The translations under genes were made by a program, and so were the position numbers. This document shows, piece by piece, positions 1-6,393 of a DNA stretch of 7,778 nt. How positions within the stretch are numbered: the first letter of the stretch is position 1; each line of letters begins with the position of its first letter. Where the stretch lies: positions 1 to 7,778 of the forward strand of contig CALCCV010000111.1 in assembly GCA_937900305.1 (NCBI GenBank), written 5' to 3'. The DNA comes from an uncultured Pseudobdellovibrionaceae bacterium. Its GTDB lineage: Bacteria; Bdellovibrionota; Bdellovibrionia; Bdellovibrionales; Bdellovibrionaceae. The notes below the pieces were generated by a model that worked only from the letters and a program-made list of their open reading frames with translations, made no database searches and was not told the DNA's origin.

Positions 1-20
1 TGATGATTTCCTAAAATCAG

Positions 21-28
21 AGGTAGGG
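21..28 (+). promoter_or_regulatory. Ribosome binding site of the ThiF-like gene
   Basis: AGGTAGGG lies four bases before the ATG at 33 and supports that start. Just before it, TGATTT (4-9) and AAATCA (14-19) form a 6-bp inverted repeat with a 4-base loop. This could be the tail of an upstream gene's hairpin or chance; the upstream gene is not visible. Confidence 0.6.
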
Positions 29-32
29 AATC

Positions 33-959
33 ATGACTGCATTTAAAAAAACGAATCGGGCTTGGAAAGTATTTCCGACAAATTGGAATGAACTAACCTA
101 CAATGATAGAACTAAAAGAAATTTGCATTGGATGGGTGGTCCAGAAGGTCAAAAAAAGCTCCGTGATTTGCGAGTGGGCGTCGCCGGATTGGGCGGCATC
201 GGTGGGAATTTGGCCGAGATCATGGTGCGACTTGGAGTTGGTCACATCAAGATTTGTGATCCTGACACTCTCGAGAATTCAAATTTGAATCGGCAAGTGA
301 TTGCAAATCGTCAGACGATCGGCATGAAAAAAGCGCATGCCTCAGCAATGGAACTTCGAAACATCGCCGAAGATTTTGAACTCGTGGTTTATGACAATGG
401 CCTGACTCCCGACAACGCCGAAGAGTTTGTATCTGATTTGGACATGGTCATTGACGAGATTGATATTTTCCCCCTTCGCCCGAGAGTTTGGCTGCACCAG
501 GCAGCCCGCAAATTGAATTTGCCGCTGTACTCTGGCCTAGTTGTGGGACTGGGCACCCACATTTTTAAGTTTCATGGTGACCAGTACACATTCGAAGATT
601 TCATGATGAATAACGAAGCTGAAATTGATAACCCCTCTGCCAATTTCATTATGGATCGCATTTGCAACCCGGCACCTTCTTATCTCGAAGACCCCACTGC
701 TCGCCAGAGTTACCAACGCACCATTGAAGATCGTGCGGTGCCAATTTTTGGGGCATCGACCTACATGGCCCATTCTGTAATTGCGATTCGAATGATTGCT
801 GATTACATGGGTTGGTCGGAAAAATTTGGAGTTCCCCAGACGCCTGTGATGCCTAGCTTTTTGAAGATCGATCCACTCGATCTCAGCTTTCAAGTTTGCA
901 ATATTCAATCACTCACTGCCGTTGGTGACATCAGCCGTCGCAAGAAAAAAGTCGGCTGA
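33..959 (+). CDS. ThiF/MoeB/E1-like adenylyltransferase family protein
   Basis: The family activates a substrate carboxylate, often the C-terminus of a ubiquitin-like sulfur carrier or a small peptide, by ATP-dependent adenylation in the cytoplasm. Seen here: the nucleotide-binding glycine loop GLGGIGG at residues 52-58, the acidic strand end D76/D78, and the hallmark run ENSNLNRQ (81-88), whose Asn and Arg normally contact ATP. NRQTIGMKKA (92-101) carries the expected Lys. DEIDIF (141-146) sits where the family has its D-x-x-D metal/adenylate segment. There are only three cysteines (75, 211, 289), so the paired CxxC zinc site of ThiF and MoeB is absent, and no obvious catalytic sulfur-accepting cysteine stands out. 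At 308 residues it is longer than a bare ThiF core, with about 45 extra residues in front. The ATG at 33 follows AGGTAGGG at 21-28. No carrier-protein gene is seen downstream; upstream lies outside the window. The family is sure; the substrate is unknown. Confidence 0.9.
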   Translation: MTAFKKTNRAWKVFPTNWNELTYNDRTKRNLHWMGGPEGQKKLRDLRVGVAGLGGIGGNLAEIMVRLGVGHIKICDPDTLENSNLNRQVIANRQTIGMKKAHASAMELRNIAEDFELVVYDNGLTPDNAEEFVSDLDMVIDEIDIFPLRPRVWLHQAARKLNLPLYSGLVVGLGTHIFKFHGDQYTFEDFMMNNEAEIDNPSANFIMDRICNPAPSYLEDPTARQSYQRTIEDRAVPIFGASTYMAHSVIAIRMIADYMGWSEKFGVPQTPVMPSFLKIDPLDLSFQVCNIQSLTAVGDISRRKKKVG

Positions 960-962
960 TGT
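928..962 (+). terminator. Hairpin overlapping the stop of the ThiF-like gene, possible terminator
   Basis: ACATCAGCCG (928-937) and CGGCTGATGT (953-962) are a perfect 10-bp inverted repeat around a 15-base A-rich loop. The right arm contains the TGA stop (957-959). The following tract (TTAAAAG) is poor in T, so termination by the intrinsic route would be weak. An mRNA 3'-end stabilising structure is the alternative. Confidence 0.45.
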
Positions 963-1166
963 TTAAAAGCTGTGAATCAAAAGCGAGAGTCGCGTAAAGA
1001 TTGTCGTCTAAAGATTGATCAGATGTAAAAAAATTGATCACTCAGACGCAAGGCAATTCTTCATTTTACGAGGATTTCCGCAGAACCCAGAGATTCGACA
1101 CGGCGGAATGTGAGAATCGGTAGAGTCCTGAGAAAAGTTTTGAAATGAGACGGACCATGGGATATA
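960..1166. other. Intergenic spacer with short repeats, likely promoter region of the HTH-V4R gene
   Basis: This 207-base gap holds no plausible gene. TAAAGATTG occurs twice, at 995-1003 and 1009-1017, 14 bases apart. TTGATCA occurs at 1015-1021 and 1034-1040; each contains the palindrome TGATCA, so the two sites are both direct repeats and a potential hairpin around an A-rich centre. The arrangement resembles a paired operator, but no well-matched -35/-10 pair could be fixed. The regulatory role is inference. Confidence 0.35.
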
Positions 1167-2087
1167 GTGTCAAAAGGCATGAGCAACTCAAACTTCCCCG
1201 ATAAAGCAGCTGACCGCGCAATGTTGATTGTAGATCAAGTTGAACACCTGCGCGCCCTCAGTCATCTTCCCGAACATGATTGGCTCGATCTTTTGAAAAT
1301 GACCTGGAAAGATTATTTTTTATTTCGGGCTGGGCAAAAGGAGCTGTCTGAATCTCAAATCAGTCAGTTAGGAAATTTTTTTCGCTTTGAGGGCGAAGAG
1401 TTTATCGAGAACGGACTTGATTATCAGGGTGTTGTGGAAAATCTTGCCTCGACAAATCGTTTTGGCAATCCACTTCCTGAAAAATACACGAAGGCTGCGC
1501 ACGCTCGTTGCCGCACTCCTAGCACATCGTTTGATTTTTTAGAGCGTAAATTTGGCTGGCGACTGAAATATGATGTCCTTGAAAGATTTGGTCTGCGGGA
1601 AGAGCAGTTTTTAAATCCGTTTGCTCCCATCAGTACGAAACTCATGGCAGATATGACAAACTATCTCAGTTCTCGTCATTTTAAGGGTGCTGATTTTTTT
1701 GCGATGGGTGCGTACTCTTACGATGGCAATCAGATGTCATTGATCGCTTCGACGTTGTCGTCGATGAGCTCCGAAGCCGAATTGTACAGTTATACGTTTC
1801 ATCAGCTGGTTCATTTGTACGAAGCCAATTGCACTTATCAATTCAATCTTCTCGACGAAAACTCGGGTTTGTTAACCATTCGCTCGATTCCTGAAATCGC
1901 TGCCGAAATGGGTGTAAAATACGTCGGTAGCGTTGGAACTTGCGCCGTCAAAGCCGGGATTTTTTCAACTTTGGGCTGCTACATCGGAAAGCCACCTTCG
2001 AATATCACCCACGTCACTTGTGAACACAAGGGCGGCGATGCCTGCCGCTTTCACATTGATTTCAGCAGTGCCCGCAAACGCGCTTGA
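1167..2087 (+). CDS. Xre-like helix-turn-helix segment plus V4R-like sensor domain protein
   Basis: This is a cytoplasmic protein of 306 residues with no membrane segment or signal peptide. Residues about 37-80 (WLDLLKMTWKDYFLFRAGQ and following) have the spacing of a lambda-repressor/Xre helix-turn-helix, including a 'GQKELSESQ' turn like the 'GKREPS' loop of that family, though the match is degenerate. The C-terminus ends in C285-E-H-K-G-G-D-A-C293-R-F, the Cys-x(7)-Cys-x-F pattern typical of V4R (4-vinyl reductase) domains, which bind small hydrophobic ligands or metals in sensors. The middle (about 150-280) should be the rest of that fold, with further cysteines at 222, 259 and 271. It starts with GTG at 1167, with GGG at 1159-1161 as a weak ribosome site; ATG at 1179 (residue 5) is the alternative. 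It converges on the GNAT-like gene. The role as a ligand-responsive regulator is inferred; DNA binding is not certain. Confidence 0.72.
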   Translation: MSKGMSNSNFPDKAADRAMLIVDQVEHLRALSHLPEHDWLDLLKMTWKDYFLFRAGQKELSESQISQLGNFFRFEGEEFIENGLDYQGVVENLASTNRFGNPLPEKYTKAAHARCRTPSTSFDFLERKFGWRLKYDVLERFGLREEQFLNPFAPISTKLMADMTNYLSSRHFKGADFFAMGAYSYDGNQMSLIASTLSSMSSEAELYSYTFHQLVHLYEANCTYQFNLLDENSGLLTIRSIPEIAAEMGVKYVGSVGTCAVKAGIFSTLGCYIGKPPSNITHVTCEHKGGDACRFHIDFSSARKRA

Positions 2088-2122
2088 TTGTAATCGTTCA
2101 AAATCATTCTAAACAGTTTAAA

Positions 2123-2138
2123 GCTTAGAGGGCTAAGC
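2123..2138. terminator. Shared bidirectional terminator between convergent genes
   Basis: GCTTAG (2123-2128) and CTAAGC (2133-2138) form a perfect 6-bp stem with loop AGGG. On the + strand it is followed, after GG, by C and six Ts (2142-2147); on the - strand it is followed by TTTAAA. The stop codon of the minus-strand gene (2133-2135) lies in the stem, and its last sense codons (Lys-Lys-Ala-Ala) supply the T tract for the + strand gene. The GG-C spacer between stem and T tract makes it less than ideal. Confidence 0.55.
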
Positions 2139-2891
2139 GGCTTTTTTCGATGCTTGCCGACTGTCTGGCAGTAAACTGTATTCGGTTCGATTGTGCCAGA
2201 TGTGCGAATGGGCCACCGCAAAGTTGCGACTCTCGTCTGTAAACTTTTGCAGGTATTGCAGTTGGACGAGTTCATCAAACAAGTGCTTCACACGAATTGG
2301 TTCAAGCACAGCATTTTGGGAATCGAGGAGCGGTTCAAATCCCCAGAATTTGATGAAATCTCCGGTTTTGAATCTTTGCGTGGCGCCGGCTACGATTTTA
2401 TCGATTCGCAGCTCCGAGTGATAAAAGTAGAATATCACTTTCATGATTTCTTTTATCTGTAAAACGAGGTCGCGATTTTTTCGGACATCGGGCGAAATAG
2501 TCCAGGACCCCACGTAGGCAATGTTTTGGTGGAGTCTTTCGCAGGCAGCAACGATGGCGCGGAGAGTTTCGGCGTGTGGCTTGGCACCGGCTTGCTCGGC
2601 CAAAGTGATTCCTGGAAATGAAATTCGATGACGACGACACGATTCGAGATTGGTACTTTTGAAGGCTAAGACAGGTCTCAACTGGAAGGGTGTATCGCGT
2701 TGGCAAATGACGATGTGGTCGCAGATGAAATCCGTGGTATCGACGGGCAAAACGCCCTCGGGATATTCGCAATGATAACCTTGAATCTTCAGTTGGACGA
2801 TCTGTGCAAAGAGGCGCTGAACTTCAGGATTGTCCCAATTGTCTGAAGCATGGCGAACAATAGCGATTTCGAAGTTCTTGGATTCTGTCAT
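2133..2891 (-). CDS. GNAT-fold-like protein, possible N-acyltransferase related to autoinducer / N-acyl amino acid synthases
   Basis: This is a 252-residue cytoplasmic protein whose family is not recognised with certainty. Residues 126-190 read like the core of a GNAT acyltransferase: a strand (YVGSWTISP), then VRKNRDLVLQIKEIM where the acyl-CoA/ACP pyrophosphate loop and helix should be, then a strand and FIKFWGFEPL (179-188), matching the closing '..y.k.GFepl' segment. The usual Q/R-x-x-G-x-G/A loop is not clearly present. The N-terminal half has E45, LPVDTTDFICDHIV (48-61) and then R72, a spacing reminiscent of the E-x-D-x-y-D segment of acyl-homoserine-lactone synthases and FeeM-type N-acyl amino acid synthases. 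The ATG at 2891 follows GGAG (2897-2900 on the + strand) with a 5-base gap. The desaturase gene is upstream on the same strand, 139 bases away. The acyltransferase role is an inference from fold-like patterns; a non-catalytic relative is possible. Confidence 0.6.
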   Translation of the reverse strand: MTESKNFEIAIVRHASDNWDNPEVQRLFAQIVQLKIQGYHCEYPEGVLPVDTTDFICDHIVICQRDTPFQLRPVLAFKSTNLESCRRHRISFPGITLAEQAGAKPHAETLRAIVAACERLHQNIAYVGSWTISPDVRKNRDLVLQIKEIMKVIFYFYHSELRIDKIVAGATQRFKTGDFIKFWGFEPLLDSQNAVLEPIRVKHLFDELVQLQYLQKFTDESRNFAVAHSHIWHNRTEYSLLPDSRQASKKAA

Positions 2892-2918
2892 AGTAGCTCC
2901 ATTATCGGTCCCATTTAG

Positions 2919-2949
2919 ATTTTATGAAGGCCCCGAAATAAATTCTCAA
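2919..2949 (-). promoter_or_regulatory. Weak candidate promoter for the GNAT-like gene
   Basis: Read on the minus strand, TTGAGA (+ strand 2944-2949) could be a -35 box and TAAAAT (+ strand 2919-2924) a -10 box, each one mismatch from the sigma-70 consensus. The 19-base spacing is longer than usual. The -35 word lies inside one arm of the ATTCTCAA/TTGAGAAT inverted repeat. Confidence 0.25.
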
Positions 2950-3005
2950 TCTTCTATTCAACTAACGAGCAGTAAAATATAATGTAAAAAAAACTTGTTG
3001 AGAAT
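2942..3005. repeat. 8-bp inverted repeat flanking an AT-rich spacer
   Basis: ATTCTCAA at 2942-2949 and TTGAGAAT at 2998-3005 are exact reverse complements, 48 bases apart. Between them is a run of eight As (2986-2993), which is eight Ts on the minus strand downstream of the desaturase gene. No GC-rich stem precedes that T run, so it is not a convincing intrinsic terminator. The two arms could be a pair of protein-binding half sites or chance. Confidence 0.35.
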
Positions 3006-3030
3006 CTGGCTGGAAATTGCTTTGTCTAAA

Positions 3031-4074
3031 TCAAGCTGCGATCTTTTCTGTGTTCGTGTCTTCAGAGTTGCTGTTTTTATCTCTCTTAAATAAGTCGTTG
3101 GCCATTGGTCTGGCGGATGGCCAGAGGTAGCTAGTGTTTTGGTGAGCCTCGAGGCGGTAGAGGGGGTGGCTCATCAGGCGGTCATTCAACTTTTGCAAGT
3201 TGTAGAAAGGCACGCTGGGAAAAAGATGGTGGGTGAGATGGAGGCCGACCGCGTGGGGACTAAAAAGTGCTCTTTCAAACCAATTTTTGGTGAGGACATT
3301 GCGAGTGCTGTTGAGTTCGTGGGTTCGAGGCAAACCAAAATGTTCAGCGACACTTCGCACCCTTTGCAGAGCGGGAAGGACAAAGAGATACGGAATCATC
3401 CAATACCAAATCAAGCCAGAAGCGACTTGAAAATACGAAGCCACTGCGATGATGGCTCCGTAGTAAGCAGCTCTTTTCGCCAACCGACGAAGTTGTGGAG
3501 CGGTAGTCAGGTTTTTCAAAGGCAAAATCCCGCAGAAGAGAAAGCCGATTTGAATCCACTCCTTGGGCCCATTCCAAAGGAGAAATTTTGGTGCAGTCAA
3601 AGCTGGAAACGACTTAGCCATCGGAAATTGCCATTGGCGAAAAGGAATCTTGCGAACCCAATCAGGGTCCTGTTGCGAATTGAGATGGCGGTGATGCTTG
3701 GCGTGATTTTCCCGATAAACCTCTGTGTCAAATAGCACAGGATATGCCGCAAAGAGATCGCTGATCCAAGTGTTGATCTTGGCCTGCGGGAAGAGGCGAA
3801 AATGCGCAGCCTCGTGAACCAGCACAAAAAGCCCGTGCTGGCGACCAGCGATGCACAGGAGGGAGGCGAAATAAATCAAAGGATGAGGCCAAGCTTCACT
3901 CAGGGCGATCGCTGTGACAATCATGGTCCAATCGAAGATCAAGGCGCGCAGAGAACGGGAACTTTGAAGACGTGAAAATAATTTCACTTCTTGCGTAAAC
4001 GCCTTTCGCAGAGCGAGTTCCATGGGTTTTTGGATCTCGAACTGAGATGTATTTTCGTCTGTGCCTTTGATCAT
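3031..4074 (-). CDS. Membrane fatty acid desaturase family protein (three histidine boxes)
   Basis: The family comprises integral membrane di-iron enzymes that use O2 and an electron donor to introduce a double bond (or hydroxyl) into acyl chains. All three His boxes are present: HEAAH at 87-91, HAKHH at 124-128 (followed by H130), and HLTHH at 279-283. AEH with H245 is the extra ligand seen in many members. Hydrophobic segments lie at about 44-85, 172-188 and 203-236, giving the usual pattern with the boxes on the cytoplasmic side. The length of 347 residues is normal for the family. The C-terminus is a polar tail (331-347). The ATG at 4074 is preceded by AGGA with a short gap, supporting this start. 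It is divergent from the hybrid kinase and upstream of the GNAT-like gene. The substrate (phospholipid, acyl-CoA or another lipid) and the position of attack cannot be read from the sequence. Confidence 0.93.
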   Translation of the reverse strand: MIKGTDENTSQFEIQKPMELALRKAFTQEVKLFSRLQSSRSLRALIFDWTMIVTAIALSEAWPHPLIYFASLLCIAGRQHGLFVLVHEAAHFRLFPQAKINTWISDLFAAYPVLFDTEVYRENHAKHHRHLNSQQDPDWVRKIPFRQWQFPMAKSFPALTAPKFLLWNGPKEWIQIGFLFCGILPLKNLTTAPQLRRLAKRAAYYGAIIAVASYFQVASGLIWYWMIPYLFVLPALQRVRSVAEHFGLPRTHELNSTRNVLTKNWFERALFSPHAVGLHLTHHLFPSVPFYNLQKLNDRLMSHPLYRLEAHQNTSYLWPSARPMANDLFKRDKNSNSEDTNTEKIAA

Positions 4075-4203
4075 GGCTTCCTATCGGCGCCAAATTGGCA
4101 ATCTTGAAGCCAACTGTCTCAAGGATTTTCATAAAAAATTAATAACTTCGAGACTTGCGCCAATTTGAATCCTTCTGCAAAGATAAATTAACAACGTTTT
4201 GGA
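4075..4203. promoter_or_regulatory. Divergent promoter region between desaturase and hybrid kinase
   Basis: This 129-base AT-rich spacer must hold the 5' signals of both genes. GCGCCAA occurs at 4087-4093 and 4157-4163. CAAATTGGC at 4091-4099 is the exact reverse complement of GCCAATTTG at 4159-4167. One copy lies close to each start, as expected if one regulator controls both genes. No -35/-10 pair is strong enough to name; the minus strand has TTGGCG followed 16 bases later by TAATTT as one weak option. Confidence 0.4.
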
Positions 4204-6390
4204 ATGAGAATGTCCATTTTTGGAATGGCAGATCATTCTGATGATTTCCAGAGATTTTTGGAGAGCGACCCTGTGAAAGATCTAAAGATGAACGACTTGA
4301 ATGAGGTTCGTCAGCGGCTTTGGCAGATTGTGCCCGATGACTGTGGCCGAGCGTTGTTGCTCTTGGGCGAGCAGTTCGAGATCCTCGATGGCAATCTTCT
4401 GGGACGTCAAATTGCGGGATGGACAGGCGAGATGGCGCCCACCTGTCGCCTCTGGGATTGTGTGACGGCTCCTTCGCATTGGGCGCTCAAGCACCTTTCG
4501 GATCAACTCGAAGACTCCGATTTGAGTCGCATTGTAACCAACGACGAAATCTTTTTCAAAAACAGCGTTGAACGGTGGCGCTGTCACTTGAGTCGCCACC
4601 GCGACGGTTACCTTTTGCTTTTGGAGAATCGCACAGAAATGCACTCTGCAACACGAATGTTGAATGTATTTTCCCGGCTGACAAAACTGCTGGGTTCTTC
4701 ACTGCAGTGGGATGAAACTATCGGAGCTTTTTTTCAAATCGCGATTCCCGAACTTGGCGATCACGCGGTGGTGTGGTGGTTCGACGACTTCGAAAAATTC
4801 CAGAGCTCGCGTTTCTCGGCGCTGGCAAACGTAAGTGAAAATGTCCATCAGTTGCTCGAAAATGAAGATCTCCCGTTGCGGGTGATTCAGTCGAGCCAAT
4901 CTTTGTTTTTTTCCGGCGGAAGTTTGACCTTCTTTGATCCTGAAATCGCCGCGATATTGCAGCCCCTCCTGGCGAAGGTTCCGTCTGTATTTTGTCTGCC
5001 CTTGAAGTCGGGTGACAATGTTTTTGGTGCAGTGACTTTTGTGAGTGAGTTGCGAGCTTTGAATTTGGAAGATTATGCCATCGCTCAAGAGTTGGTGGGT
5101 CGAACCTCGAGTGCTTTGCAGAATGTTCGATTGTACCAGGAGCTTCGCGCTGCTCAAGGTGAGTCAAAGGAAGCTCGCAAGGTGGCAGAGACCGCAAATC
5201 GCGCCAAGTCTTTATTTTTGGCAAATATGAGTCATGAAATTCGTACGCCACTGACCGCAATCATGGGATTCACAGATTTGATTTTGGATTTTTCCTCCCC
5301 TGACGGTTTGGAAATCAATGCCGAGCGCGTCTCGGAGTGGGCGCAAAAAATAAAAACTAACGGTGAGCATTTGCAAAGAGTCATCGAAGAAATTTTGGAC
5401 ATTTCAAAAGTGGAATCGGGAAAAATGGAGTTTGAACTGCAAACCACTCCCATTCGACCTCTCTTGCAGAATTTAATGAGCACCTTGCGCCCCGCTGCCG
5501 AGAAGCGGCGAAATCGTTTGCGAATTGTGCAAATGACCTCGATTCCCGAAGTTATCGAAACTGATGCCACTCGCCTCAGGCAAATTATTCTCAATGTAGT
5601 TGGCAATGCCATTAAATTCACTGAAGAGGGTGTCATCTGTGTTGAGCTTCGCCACTTGCCAGAGACCCAGCATCTGGCGATTCAGGTTCATGACTCCGGA
5701 GTTGGCTTAAGTGCCTCGCAGGCCCAAAAATTATTCCAACCGTTTACGCAAGCAGATCTTTCTCACACGCGAAAATTTGGTGGAACGGGTTTGGGTTTGT
5801 CTTTGTCTAGACGCCTGGCCTTGCATCTTGGCGGCGATGTGCGGTTATTGAGATCCGAAGAGGGCGTGGGATCCGTCTTCGAAATCTTAGTGGGCACAGG
5901 ACCGCTTCACGGGGTTTCTTTCTCTCGATTTGACGACGAAATTCTCGAGCCCGCGAGAGGAGTATGGCCAATGTCTTCGACTCATATTTTTGCGAGTCTG
6001 AAGGGCGTGCGAGTTTTGTTGGTCGAGGATTCCCCGGACAATCAGCAACTCATCAGTCTTTTTCTGGAGCGTGCCGGAGCACAGATTGACACAGCCAAAG
6101 ACGGGGGAGAGGCTTTGGCGAAGGGCTTGAGTGACAAGTCAGACGTCATTTTGATGGACGTCCAAATGCCGATTATGAATGGGTATGAGGTGACTCAACG
6201 ACTTCGGCAGGCAGGCATTTCGCGGCCCATTTTTGCTTTGACAGCGCACGCCCAAATCGAAGAGCGCCAGATGAGTTTGCAGGCTGGTTGCGACGAACAC
6301 GTTTCAAAACCCGTGAATTACCAACAATTGATTTCTTTGATCGCAAAATATGCAGGTGGCACTGGCCACCCGCAGATCAAGATGCACTAG
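4204..6390 (+). CDS. Soluble hybrid sensor histidine kinase (PAS-like, GAF-like, HisKA, HATPase_c, receiver)
   Basis: This cytoplasmic two-component kinase phosphorylates its own His and passes the phosphate to its attached receiver domain. Order: PAS-like segment about 45-148, GAF-like domain about 160-312, coiled-coil linker about 305-337, and HisKA with the H-box around H344 (NMSHEIRTPL). HATPase_c follows, with N box N464/N468, G1 box DSGVG (497-501), F box FQPF (511-514) and G2 box GGTGLGLSL (526-534). The receiver at about 602-715 has acidic pair E608/D609, phospho-acceptor D652 (LMDVQMP), T680 and K702. All catalytic residues are intact. There is no transmembrane segment, so the signal is internal or membrane-permeant. 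No HPt domain is attached, and no response regulator gene is adjacent. ATG at 4210 has GGA (4201-4203) at a better distance than ATG 4204, so residue 3 may be the true start; 4225 is a third option. The stop is 3 bases from the convergent lipoprotein gene. Confidence 0.96.
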   Translation: MRMSIFGMADHSDDFQRFLESDPVKDLKMNDLNEVRQRLWQIVPDDCGRALLLLGEQFEILDGNLLGRQIAGWTGEMAPTCRLWDCVTAPSHWALKHLSDQLEDSDLSRIVTNDEIFFKNSVERWRCHLSRHRDGYLLLLENRTEMHSATRMLNVFSRLTKLLGSSLQWDETIGAFFQIAIPELGDHAVVWWFDDFEKFQSSRFSALANVSENVHQLLENEDLPLRVIQSSQSLFFSGGSLTFFDPEIAAILQPLLAKVPSVFCLPLKSGDNVFGAVTFVSELRALNLEDYAIAQELVGRTSSALQNVRLYQELRAAQGESKEARKVAETANRAKSLFLANMSHEIRTPLTAIMGFTDLILDFSSPDGLEINAERVSEWAQKIKTNGEHLQRVIEEILDISKVESGKMEFELQTTPIRPLLQNLMSTLRPAAEKRRNRLRIVQMTSIPEVIETDATRLRQIILNVVGNAIKFTEEGVICVELRHLPETQHLAIQVHDSGVGLSASQAQKLFQPFTQADLSHTRKFGGTGLGLSLSRRLALHLGGDVRLLRSEEGVGSVFEILVGTGPLHGVSFSRFDDEILEPARGVWPMSSTHIFASLKGVRVLLVEDSPDNQQLISLFLERAGAQIDTAKDGGEALAKGLSDKSDVILMDVQMPIMNGYEVTQRLRQAGISRPIFALTAHAQIEERQMSLQAGCDEHVSKPVNYQQLISLIAKYAGGTGHPQIKMH
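6352..6373 (-). terminator. Probable intrinsic terminator of the lipoprotein operon, inside the kinase gene
   Basis: On the minus strand GCGGGTGGC, loop CAGT and GCCACCTGC form a 9-bp stem with one G-U pair, followed by ATATTTTGCG. It lies about 20-40 bases after the lipoprotein stop. On the + strand the same arms have an A-C mismatch and no T tract, so it would serve the minus strand. The + strand codes here for the kinase's last residues (about AGGTGHP). Confidence 0.5.
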
Positions 6391-6393
6391 AAA

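Noticed and set aside
537..908. Open frame of 123 codons on the minus strand inside the ThiF-like gene
   Set aside because: It is wholly inside a well-supported gene with intact family motifs, has no ribosome site seen and a composition unlike a protein.
3139..3735. 198-codon open frame on the plus strand opposite the desaturase
   Set aside because: The minus strand frame carries all three His boxes in the right order; the plus frame shows no domain and is a shadow.
4718..5260. 180-codon open frame on the minus strand opposite the hybrid kinase
   Set aside because: It lies opposite the GAF and HisKA region and has an Arg/Pro/His-rich, non-protein-like composition.
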